Notes under the pieces: generated by a model | Database searches by the model: none | Seen by the model: only the letters and a program-made list of their open reading frames with translations | Told to the model about the DNA's origin: nothing | Shown: piece by piece, positions 8,101 through 13,752 of the stretch | Position numbering within the stretch: the first letter of the stretch is position 1 | Layout: every line of letters starts with the position of its first letter | Assembly: GCA_947174615.1 (NCBI GenBank) | Contig: CAMWJQ010000049.1 | Span: 1 to 13,752, forward strand | Reading direction: 5' to 3' | Length of the DNA stretch: 13,752 nt | Source of the DNA: an uncultured Lachnospiraceae bacterium | Lineage (GTDB): Bacteria; Bacillota; Clostridia; Lachnospirales; Lachnospiraceae | Translations under genes and position numbers: made by a program

Positions 8101-9520
8101 GGCGATGATTACTTATGATGAGAAGGAGGAAGCACATCAGGAAATACTCCTTGAGGACAGGCGCAATAAATGGAAGCTCAAAGATAGGCAGTGGAATGAT
8201 GCGGACAAGGAAACGGCAGTCTGCCAAAGCCGTATCAGCGCCAAGAAGAAGGATATGTTTGAAAAGTGCGGCAAGGAGGAGCCGCTTGAAAAGGATCAAA
8301 TTAAAACGACGGAATTTGCGTCTGCAGTCAATCAGATTCATTTTCACATCCAGAGTATCGAGGAGGATATCAAAAAGGTGGAGCAGCGACTGAAAGCGCT
8401 GGGCGAAAACCTGAGCGCCCTCGCAGAGTACGAGGATTTTGTCTGCAGCCATGAGCCGCAGTGGGAGACGGACGTCACACTGCTTGGCACAAAAGAACTG
8501 CGAGATTTCCAAGGACGGCTGCTGCGCGATTACAGAAATCTGAAAGAAGAGTGCGGGCACAAAAAGAGCAGGCTGACCGCCTGTCTCTACAAGATGATGC
8601 AGAAGGACATTTATCAGGAGGATTATTACAGAAAACCGCTTGAGTCCATGCTTTCCCTGACCGATAATGCAGTCCTGACGCTGGCACAGCTTGACACAAC
8701 GCTGCAATCTTATGACAGTCAGATGGAAAAGCTTGCAGTGGACATTTCTCTTGTGGAGCAAGAGCGGGCGCGCATCACGGAACTTTTGGGGGAATACTGT
8801 CAGGACGTGCACAGTAATCTGGGGCAGATTGACAGCAATTCGACCATCACCATTCGAGAGAAGGCGGTTAAGATGTTAAAACTGCAGCTTCCAGACTGGT
8901 CAGAGCAGGAGGGGATGTACCGTTTAAAGCTGGGGGATTTCCTCGATGAGCTGACAACCAAGGGGATAGAAATCCTAGAGAAAAATGAGAATCCGCAGGA
9001 ATATTTTGGCACGAGGATCACGACACGAAACCTTTATGACTACATTGTCGGAATTGGCAATGTACAAATAAAACTATACAAAGTTGAGGCACAGCGCGAG
9101 TATCCGATCACTTGGGCGCAGGCAGCAAAAAACTCCGGCGGGGAGGGATTTTTGACTGCATTTGTCATTCTGTCAAGCCTGTTGTATTATATGCGCCGCG
9201 ACGAGACGGACATCTTTGCAGACCGCAATGAGGGCAAGGTGCTTGTCATGGACAATCCCTTTGCCCAGACCAATGCCGCGCATCTGCTCAAGCCTCTGAT
9301 GGATATGGCAGACAAGATGAACACACAGTTAATTTGTTTTTCGGGGCTGGGCGGATATTCCATTTATGAACGGTTTGACAATATCTATGTGCTGAATCTT
9401 GTCGCTTCGAATCTGCGCGGCGGTATGCAGTATCTACGCGGGGAGCATCTTCGCGGCACAGAGGAGGAGATGCTTGTAAGCTCTCAGATCGAAGTGATCG
9501 GGCAGGAGAGGCTGTTTTAA
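5105..9520 (+). CDS. jetC: Wadjet SMC/MukB-like ATPase JetC
   Basis: A 1471-residue SMC-family ATPase and the motor of the Wadjet complex. The N-terminal head holds a Walker A loop, LQNGGGKSVL, with Lys43 and Ser44. Two long charged, Glu/Gln/Lys-rich coiled-coil arms (about 240-620 and 755-1200) flank a non-coiled hinge of about 630-745, containing LPYALILSKQDL and FPVPIILREHL, near the midpoint as in SMC proteins. The C-terminal head has the signature NSGGEGFLTAF (Ser1344 to Glu1347) and Walker B KVLVMDNPFAQTN (Asp1383, Asn1384), then the strand TQLICFSG. Two heads would dimerise on ATP and drive DNA loop extrusion, feeding DNA to JetD. The Asn at 1384 stands where most SMC proteins have the catalytic Glu; this may be family-wide in this branch. 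Zinc-hook cysteines (CxxC, as in Rad50) are not seen at the hinge. MukB or a chromosomal MksB are alternatives, but the adjoining jetD argues for Wadjet. Confidence 0.93.
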   Translation: MSKINAVRLINLNYNNNTMRVSDDTFQMQGRSTLMSLQNGGGKSVLVQMITAPFVHKRFRDAKDRPFESYFTTSKPTFIMVEWQLDRGAGYCLVGMMVRRSQLSEDDDNRLEMVNFICEYSGRCAQDLYHMPVVEKKNKELVLKSYRECRQLFETYKKDSTLKFYCYDMNNSAQSRQYFDKLAEYQIYYREWENIIQKINLEESGLSKLFADCRDEKGLIEKWFLDIVENKLKKEKDRMKEFQTIIEKYVISYKANQSKIERRNTIRQFKEDAVEISSSAEEYKLVNDEVEEQENSIAGFRALLARMETAQNDVKKSLLDDKAACGAELARIEYEKYSYEIQSLLDALMFHVSNRDMIGVERDALEGETQQIETLLHKLELSRQDAQVQELRQDERLLKERLRVLHEGEGRLEPERKALGKSLSIYYEQLAAELAVQIEQNENTYQQETQKQQEFLDRQQRLDETIIGLITQISIFKERMNGFRRIEDSFNEEFEETFVRNIVGEYEPGLLDIKDKQYQKEFEEGTRNCIAHKKQLDEANERQKSLLRDIEDRQQEQIRQEFMLAELEQEHTDLEKELAERLVMMRYFDTPSSEQWNLDRILAAADRKLAVCEQAKRMLEKEEDALQKEYVRLTQGKVLELPKEMLALFGRLNINIVYGMDWLRKNGYSAQRNEEIVRRQPFLPYALILSKQDLNTVAAHDREVYTSFPVPIILREHLEECMVSQDSGLLEMQGVHFFMWFNEKLLDEDALRLLAAEKEQQIQDKKTQTAMRKKEYEEYFEKRERLKSQRLTREIYDKNMTLVSEMKASLEALAKEVHTLRADAQKNEEQVSTLTAGIAKEQHMLDKMQKREKAFALFCKEYERYTECMEQMNRSQKEQERHEQNRRLVKDAIETGRERIKSIESARVELDRRSLDYNSKYSIYEPYRMAESIITDSEEISLPASIQEQEARFEAITSKMSMQVQDLENQLQKTAAKRSKQQKELERFSKKYHLAEQDWAMITYDEKEEAHQEILLEDRRNKWKLKDRQWNDADKETAVCQSRISAKKKDMFEKCGKEEPLEKDQIKTTEFASAVNQIHFHIQSIEEDIKKVEQRLKALGENLSALAEYEDFVCSHEPQWETDVTLLGTKELRDFQGRLLRDYRNLKEECGHKKSRLTACLYKMMQKDIYQEDYYRKPLESMLSLTDNAVLTLAQLDTTLQSYDSQMEKLAVDISLVEQERARITELLGEYCQDVHSNLGQIDSNSTITIREKAVKMLKLQLPDWSEQEGMYRLKLGDFLDELTTKGIEILEKNENPQEYFGTRITTRNLYDYIVGIGNVQIKLYKVEAQREYPITWAQAAKNSGGEGFLTAFVILSSLLYYMRRDETDIFADRNEGKVLVMDNPFAQTNAAHLLKPLMDMADKMNTQLICFSGLGGYSIYERFDNIYVLNLVASNLRGGMQYLRGEHLRGTEEEMLVSSQIEVIGQERLF

Positions 9521-9547
9521 TACGATCAGAAAAAGAGGTTTAGATTC

Positions 9548-10597
9548 ATGAAGAAAAAAAATACAGCAGGCGCGATCATCTTCGCGGCAGCACTGTCAAT
9601 ATCAGCCTGCACGGGTCAGAACGCGGTGCAGGAAGTCATCGGTGAGCAGACACAGGAAAGCAGCACGGCGGAGGCAGTTTATGAAGGAATGCTATCAGAT
9701 CCTGCGGTAAATGGTGAAAAAAATACATACAGCACCTTAAATGTGGCAACATATATCACAAAAGTGGAGGATACTTATTTTATCGCAGACTGTTATCACG
9801 ATCAGATTATCTACAATAAAAATCTGACAGACCCGCTCAGCCAGTGGAGTGTATTGACAAACGAGGTCCATTATGCACATACAATCGCCTCGGATGGTGT
9901 CATGTTTCTTGTCGATGATACGGAGAATAACCGTCTGCTGGCATTCCAGAGGACTGACGATGGCTATATACATACACAGACGCTCGAAGACATCGGAATG
10001 CGTCCGCATTATATTCAATATGACGCCCAAAATCAGGTGTTTATGGCATGGAGTTCTATCACGGGGGAAATGTATTTGGTCAAAAAGGCAGAGAACGCGA
10101 ATGAGCGTGGAATTTATGCGCTCTATGTGGATAAAATTCTGAAAATAGATGAATTGTATGGTGTCTATGTGCGTTCGTTTACCGTGATGGAGGATGGGAT
10201 TTACTTTGTGTCAGGACATAACAATCAGAAAATTATCAAGGCTGCACTTAACAGCAGTCAAGACAGGTTTGATATTCTAAACGAATATCAGGTAACCGGT
10301 CAGATAGCTGGTATGGTGCAGATAGTCAAAATCGGGGATTTTTATTATATTACGATATCGACAGACAATCAGGAGAATCAGGATTATGCAACGATACTCA
10401 GGACAGACAGTCTAGAGAAGCTTTCGGATGGAAACTATGAGGAAATCTATGAGCAGTTTGGGGTGTCGGGAGGGACACCCTATTATATTACAGAAATCGA
10501 CGGCAGATATTATATGGCACATCACAGGACAAATGAAAATATTATCGCTTTTGATATCAGACAGAATCAGATTGAGCATGTGGAAGTGCTCTATTGA
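9548..10597 (+). CDS. Beta-propeller-like lipoprotein
   Basis: A 349-residue secreted lipoprotein. The signal peptide has basic residues (MKKK), a hydrophobic core and a lipobox ISAC with Cys21 as the lipidated residue. A Ser/Thr/Glu/Gln-rich linker follows (about 22-50). The rest shows repeated aromatic beta-strand units of the pattern D-x-hydrophobic-Y-hydrophobic, then a polar turn, then a strand (EDTYFIADCYHDQII, DGVMFLVDDTENNRLLAF, DGIYFVSGHNNQKIIKA, GDFYYITISTD, DGRYYMAHHRTNENIIAF). This spacing fits a six- or seven-bladed NHL/YVTN-type propeller anchored outside the membrane. No catalytic residues are apparent, so binding or scaffolding is more likely than enzymatic activity. AGAGG at 9534-9538 precedes ATG 9548 by nine bases. 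It starts 27 bases after jetC with no terminator between, so read-through is likely. Whether it has any link to defence is unknown; the converging membrane protein gene downstream could instead be its partner. Confidence 0.85.
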   Translation: MKKKNTAGAIIFAAALSISACTGQNAVQEVIGEQTQESSTAEAVYEGMLSDPAVNGEKNTYSTLNVATYITKVEDTYFIADCYHDQIIYNKNLTDPLSQWSVLTNEVHYAHTIASDGVMFLVDDTENNRLLAFQRTDDGYIHTQTLEDIGMRPHYIQYDAQNQVFMAWSSITGEMYLVKKAENANERGIYALYVDKILKIDELYGVYVRSFTVMEDGIYFVSGHNNQKIIKAALNSSQDRFDILNEYQVTGQIAGMVQIVKIGDFYYITISTDNQENQDYATILRTDSLEKLSDGNYEEIYEQFGVSGGTPYYITEIDGRYYMAHHRTNENIIAFDIRQNQIEHVEVLY

Positions 10598-10692
10598 CAA
10601 TGTTTTTTGACGCTCTGTTCTGCCGTGAGCATTGGATACTAAAATTTATAAGCGATGGCACGCATTTGTCAAAAGGTATCGCTCAAACATGT

Positions 10693-10805
10693 TCTGAGTT
10701 TGTCGGACAATGTTACAATTCATACCTATGTCAGTTTTCATTCGTTTTTAAGCGGCTGCATGTGAAAAGAAACCGGAAAATACGATCTTTTCCGACAAAC
10801 TCAGA
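10693..10805. repeat. Perfect 15-base inverted repeat with 83-base spacer
   Basis: The left arm TCTGAGTTTGTCGGA (10693-10707) is the exact reverse complement of the right arm TCCGACAAACTCAGA (10791-10805). The 113-base unit lies wholly between converging genes. It could be a MITE-like element or remnant, or a long-loop hairpin acting in transcription termination. No transposase gene and no clear target-site duplication flank it. Confidence 0.75.
10774..10794 (-). terminator. Possible terminator of the minus-strand membrane protein gene
   Basis: CGGAAAA (10774-10780) and TTTTCCG (10788-10794) form a 7-base-pair stem with a 7-base loop. It lies 23 bases past the minus-strand stop and, read on that strand, is followed by a T-rich run (GGTTTCTTTTCAC). 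The stem is A/T-rich and the T-run is interrupted, so it would be a weak terminator. It competes with the 15-base inverted repeat for the same bases. Confidence 0.4.
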
Positions 10806-10817
10806 TTATTTGAATCG

Positions 10818-12569
10818 TCATACAAAGGGTGCTGCGATTAGCAGCGGCAGCGCATAGAAGGCAGCATATGCATATCGGAATTCTGTCGCAACCGGTGTTG
10901 CGATACATAGGGTGAGCATCAGCAGAAGAACGGGCAGGCAGACCAGTGCGCTTGCGGGTTTTCCTGTCCGCAGACTGAGTGCGGCGGTTAGAATCAGCAT
11001 CCACAGCAGAAAGCCCATACTCCAGAGCAGTCCATATAAGGGTATCATTTCAGGGAGCTTAAACAGGAGCTCCTTAATTTTTATAATAATATTTCCCCGG
11101 ATGACAGGCTGCCAGCTAAGACCAAACTCATTTGGATAGATGCCGTCTGCCAGACCGACTGCATAGGTTATATCGGGATACCAGTATCCATTTGTCTGAG
11201 CTACATATGCGTCGAAATAAGCTTTAGGATGCTCGATGCCGATGGAGAGCCACGTTTTGAAAAACGCTCCTTTGTCTGCTTCGAGTGCGCTGCTTCCTTT
11301 CTGACGAATCAGGTTCTTGATGTTGTCCGAACAATCTGGCTGATACGCTGCCGGGATCTGTTCTAAATCCATGAACTGATGAATATAGGCAGCCTCATGT
11401 TCGGTGATGGATTCTCCGTTTGCAATGACGCGGGCAATCTGCTGCACCGGGATGGACAGGGATTCTACAAAGTCCGCCTGTGGAATTTCATATACGTGCA
11501 TCACCGGATATTTGACAAACAGGACAAATACCAGTATGGTCAGATGGATCGGCAGCATAACTTTAAGCCATTTGCGGTAGGCAATCAATATCAGTGGGAC
11601 GGACACTACAAAGGCATACCATCCGTTTGTGCGCAGCAGGCAGAGCAGCGTACCAGACAGAACATAAGGGATCAACAACGTAAAATATTCACTGATTCGC
11701 AGTTTGGGAATGGCATCGGAGGAGGCGGTAAAGCTGCCCCGCAGCATAAAACGCATCAAGGCTGCGCAGAAGATCGTCATACAGCCCGCAAATGGAATGT
11801 CTTTCCACATTGTGACGGCGTAGGCGCCGTTGTAGGGCATCAGGGCATAAAATCCTATGGTAACGAGCAGAACCGGCATACGGACATCTGCTTTTTGGAG
11901 CGTCCGCACGACATAGCCGGCGGCAAGCGCCATAAAGACCATCTGTGCGATCGTGTACAGCGCGAGTCCAGCATGCGCATCTCCTGTAATAGAAAGCCCG
12001 ATGTTGTAAAACATGCCAATCAGAGCCGTGTGTACGACGGAATGATGATTGTTCAGCGCATAGGCGCCAATGACCTGCGCATATTGGTTGATGCTGTCAG
12101 GCGTCATGACACCGGGATACTCATATAGGAAATACGGCAGCCAGCACAATAGACAAACCAGCGCTGCCAGATAGGGAATCCATGCGTAAGAGTAACCAGA
12201 ACCGGTGAGTGTGACGCTCGACGCTGTCTGCAGAAACCAGATGGTCAGATAGTAGTAGACTATAAAAAGTCCTGCGCCCGTAAGCAGCAGAATGCCTGCG
12301 CAGAACAGTCCGCTGGACAGCCCGCCTAGTATGATTTGATATGTTGCCGACAGCGTAAATGTGCTAAAAAGTACACTGATGAGCACAGAGAGGGTCATAT
12401 CCCCGGATAGGATATGACTTTCAACCCGGTCGCTGTGAAGCTTTGCCAATACATACAGCAAAATCAGAAACAGGATGAGCGAACACGGATTTTTGGTTGA
12501 CATTCCCGTAACGCGCATTATGGCAAAAAGCGACAAAAAAGTTTTGACAAAAATCTTGAGATAATACAT
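10818..12569 (-). CDS. Polytopic membrane protein, DUF6020/GT-C glycosyltransferase-like
   Basis: A 583-residue integral membrane protein with roughly 12 hydrophobic segments over most of its length. After about four N-terminal helices comes the conserved-looking motif YPGVMTPDS (151-159) followed by NNHHSVVHTALIGMF (about 173-187), which I associate with DUF6020 proteins. Further hydrophobic pairs follow, then a soluble, probably extracytoplasmic domain of about 120-150 residues (from the SIPVQQIARVIANGE stretch onward), then three C-terminal helices ending near ATEFRYAYAAFYALP. The acidic loop after the second or third helix, the large late external loop and the Arg-Tyr-rich last segments fit GT-C fold enzymes, which transfer sugars from polyprenyl carriers outside the membrane. 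Donor and acceptor are unknown. GGAGG on the minus strand (12580-12576) precedes the ATG by six bases. It converges on the lipoprotein gene and diverges from hisC. Confidence 0.85.
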   Translation of the reverse strand: MYYLKIFVKTFLSLFAIMRVTGMSTKNPCSLILFLILLYVLAKLHSDRVESHILSGDMTLSVLISVLFSTFTLSATYQIILGGLSSGLFCAGILLLTGAGLFIVYYYLTIWFLQTASSVTLTGSGYSYAWIPYLAALVCLLCWLPYFLYEYPGVMTPDSINQYAQVIGAYALNNHHSVVHTALIGMFYNIGLSITGDAHAGLALYTIAQMVFMALAAGYVVRTLQKADVRMPVLLVTIGFYALMPYNGAYAVTMWKDIPFAGCMTIFCAALMRFMLRGSFTASSDAIPKLRISEYFTLLIPYVLSGTLLCLLRTNGWYAFVVSVPLILIAYRKWLKVMLPIHLTILVFVLFVKYPVMHVYEIPQADFVESLSIPVQQIARVIANGESITEHEAAYIHQFMDLEQIPAAYQPDCSDNIKNLIRQKGSSALEADKGAFFKTWLSIGIEHPKAYFDAYVAQTNGYWYPDITYAVGLADGIYPNEFGLSWQPVIRGNIIIKIKELLFKLPEMIPLYGLLWSMGFLLWMLILTAALSLRTGKPASALVCLPVLLLMLTLCIATPVATEFRYAYAAFYALPLLIAAPFV

Positions 12570-12628
12570 ATTGAACCTCCGCTTTAGTATAAGGATTTCA
12601 GATTCATGGAAAAATATACTATATTTTA

Positions 12629-12657
12629 ATACTAGAATGAATTTCTTTTGGAGTCAA
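12629..12657 (-). promoter_or_regulatory. Candidate sigma-A promoter for the minus-strand membrane protein gene
   Basis: On the minus strand, TTGACT (12657-12652) and TAGTAT (12634-12629) are separated by 17 bases, close to the TTGACA/TATAAT consensus. The -10 box is about 60 bases upstream of the start codon at 12569. The surrounding DNA is A/T-rich, as expected. Confidence 0.5.
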
Positions 12658-12663
12658 CAGACA

Positions 12664-12692
12664 TTGCATAAACTTCTAAAATTTGTTAGAAT
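12664..12692 (+). promoter_or_regulatory. Candidate promoter for hisC (upstream option)
   Basis: TTGCAT (12664-12669), a 17-base spacer and TAGAAT (12687-12692), in the A/T-rich divergent intergenic region. The -10 box has one mismatch to consensus; the -35 box is poor. It would give a leader of about 100 bases. Confidence 0.35.
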
Positions 12693-12704
12693 GAAGATGT
12701 TGTT

Positions 12705-12735
12705 TTGGCAGAACATGGTAAATGCAGCAGATAAT
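12705..12735 (+). promoter_or_regulatory. Candidate promoter for hisC (downstream option)
   Basis: TTGGCA (12705-12710) and GATAAT (12730-12735) each have one mismatch to consensus, but the 19-base spacer is long. It competes with the upstream option. No T-box or His-rich leader peptide was recognised between it and the gene. Confidence 0.35.
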
Positions 12736-12798
12736 AGCGTTGGTATAGATTTTTATTTATTATTTAAATGAAGGAATAAAAAGGAGTGGCAGATTGTG

Positions 12799-13752
12799 AT
12801 GAACTGGGAAAAACATGTACGGAAAGTAGTGCCTTATGTGGCGGGAGAACAGCCCAAAGATCAGAATGTGATCAAGCTGAATACAAATGAAAATCCCTAT
12901 CCCCCGTCACCAAGTGTCGCGCAAGTGATACAAAACTTTGATTGTGCGCTGCTGCGCAAGTACCCAGACCACGACGTGTCTGCACTTGTCGATGCGCTTG
13001 CGAAACATCATGGACTGGACCGCAGCCAAGTGTTTGTCGGTGTTGGGTCTGATGATGTGCTTGCGATGTCCTTTCTGACATTTTTTAATTCCGGGAAGCC
13101 GATTTTGTTTCCGGATATTACCTATTCGTTTTATGATGTATGGGCAGAATTGTACAGGATACCCTATGAATGTCAGGCGCTGGATGAAGATTTTTGTATT
13201 AAGAAACAAGATTACATGAAAGACAATGGCGGAATTGTCCTTGCGAATCCCAATGCCCCGACGGGCGTTATGACAGACCTGTCAGTACTTGAGGAAATTA
13301 TTGCGGCAAATCAGGATACGGTTGTCATTGTGGATGAGGCGTATGTGGACTTTGACGGCAGAAGCTGTGTGCCGCTTATTGAGAACTATGACAATCTGCT
13401 CGTGGTACAGACTTTCTCAAAATCGCGCGCGCTGGCTGGAATGCGCATTGGCTATGCGGTGGGCAGTTCGAAATTGATTCAATATCTGAATGATGTGAAA
13501 TTTTCTTTTAATTCGTATACGATGAATGCGCTGACGATTGCGGCGGGCGTGGCGTCTGTGGAAGACGAGGCGTATTTTAGGAAGAACATTGAAAAGGTGG
13601 TCGCGACGAGGGAGCGCACGAAGACAGAGCTTGCAAGACTAGGCTTTATGTTTGGTTATTCCAGGACGAACTTTATCTTTGCGACGCATAAAAACGTCCC
13701 AGCGCAGGAGATTTTTGAGGCGCTGCATGACAATCATATTTATGTGCGGCAC
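12799..13752 (+). CDS. hisC: Histidinol-phosphate aminotransferase, 3'-truncated
   Basis: The frame runs open from 12799 through the right edge, giving 318 residues of an enzyme usually about 350 long. It is a fold-type I PLP aminotransferase of the HisC group. Visible motifs are LNTNENPYPPS near the start, the cofactor phosphate loop GVGSDDVLA (81-89), ANPNAPTG (149-156), VDEAYVDF with Asp179 and Tyr182, and TFSKSRALAGMRIGYA with the Schiff-base Lys208. It converts imidazole acetol-phosphate and glutamate to histidinol phosphate and 2-oxoglutarate in histidine synthesis. AGGAG at 12782-12786 stands 12 bases from ATG 12799 and nine from an in-frame GTG at 12796, so a start one codon earlier is possible. 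No other his genes are in the window. CobD-like threonine-phosphate decarboxylase and other family members are alternatives, but the motif set favours HisC. Confidence 0.88.
   Translation, partial: MNWEKHVRKVVPYVAGEQPKDQNVIKLNTNENPYPPSPSVAQVIQNFDCALLRKYPDHDVSALVDALAKHHGLDRSQVFVGVGSDDVLAMSFLTFFNSGKPILFPDITYSFYDVWAELYRIPYECQALDEDFCIKKQDYMKDNGGIVLANPNAPTGVMTDLSVLEEIIAANQDTVVIVDEAYVDFDGRSCVPLIENYDNLLVVQTFSKSRALAGMRIGYAVGSSKLIQYLNDVKFSFNSYTMNALTIAAGVASVEDEAYFRKNIEKVVATRERTKTELARLGFMFGYSRTNFIFATHKNVPAQEIFEALHDNHIYVRH

Larger units (their letters stand above)
10598..10817. other. Gene-free stretch between converging genes
   Basis: About 220 A/T-rich bases between the stops of the lipoprotein gene and the minus-strand membrane protein gene. 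It contains a 15-base perfect inverted repeat, a nested small hairpin, a weak 6-base inverted pair (AGCGAT at 10651-10656 with ATCGCT at 10678-10683) and a 9-base direct repeat (GACAATGTT at 10596-10604 and 10706-10714). Short open frames here look non-coding. No clear rho-independent terminator for the plus-strand operon is visible. Confidence 0.7.

Noticed and set aside
5105..9520. JetC read as SbcC/Rad50 or chromosomal MukB
   Set aside because: No CxxC zinc hook was seen in the hinge and no SbcD gene is adjacent. The JetD nuclease, kleisin and KITE neighbours fit Wadjet better.
10651..10683. AGCGAT/ATCGCT inverted pair as terminator of the plus-strand operon
   Set aside because: The stem is only six base pairs with a 21-base loop and no following T-run.
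10594..10857. 87-codon plus-strand open frame starting in the lipoprotein stop region
   Set aside because: It begins at TTG, spans the inverted repeat and runs into the 3' end of the opposite gene. Its composition looks random.
11379..12128. 249-codon open frame on the plus strand opposite the polytopic membrane protein
   Set aside because: The translation is Gly/His/Gln/Arg-rich with no recognisable domain, as expected for the antisense of hydrophobic codons. The minus-strand gene has a good start, ribosome site and coherent helices.
12571..12771. 66-codon plus-strand frame in the divergent intergenic region
   Set aside because: It begins at TTG with no ribosome site, lies in A/T-rich promoter-like DNA, and has no recognisable protein features.

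Overview
The window reads as chromosomal DNA of a low-to-mid G+C Gram-positive anaerobe, most likely a member of the Clostridia (Lachnospiraceae-like). This rests on AGGAG-type ribosome binding sites, tight codirectional gene packing, a Gram-positive style lipoprotein signal, and protein families that I associate with this group. No rRNA, tRNA, CRISPR array or transposase gene is visible.

Layout. Positions 1-10597 hold seven plus-strand genes in one tight run that looks like a single transcription unit, with its promoter upstream of the window: (i) the 3' part of a gene for a single-pass membrane protein of unknown function; (ii) an HD-domain phosphohydrolase; (iii-vi) four genes that together match a Wadjet (JetABCD) SMC-family anti-plasmid defence system in the order jetD-jetA-jetB-jetC; (vii) a beta-propeller-like lipoprotein. 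Gaps are about 25, -4, 60, 46, -8 and 27 bases. A gene-free stretch of about 220 bases (10598-10817) carries a perfect 15-base inverted repeat. Next comes a minus-strand gene for a large polytopic membrane protein (DUF6020/GT-C-like). It is transcribed divergently from a 3'-truncated histidinol-phosphate aminotransferase gene (hisC) at the right edge, and about 230 bases with candidate promoters lie between them.

How the genes work together. JetC is the SMC/MukB-like ATPase with long coiled coils. JetA is the kleisin (MukF-like), JetB the KITE/MukE-like subunit, and JetD the TOPRIM nuclease. In characterised Wadjet systems this complex extrudes DNA loops, recognises small circular DNA and cleaves it. 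The most interesting feature is the setting. The HD phosphohydrolase overlaps jetD by four bases (ATGA) and is preceded by a membrane protein gene, which suggests, but does not prove, that the defence cassette has extra partners. JetC also has Asp-Asn where most SMC ATPases have the Walker B Asp-Glu pair, and JetD carries a Ser/Gly/Lys-rich insertion inside its TOPRIM domain.

All family assignments are from reading the protein sequences by eye; no database search was possible.
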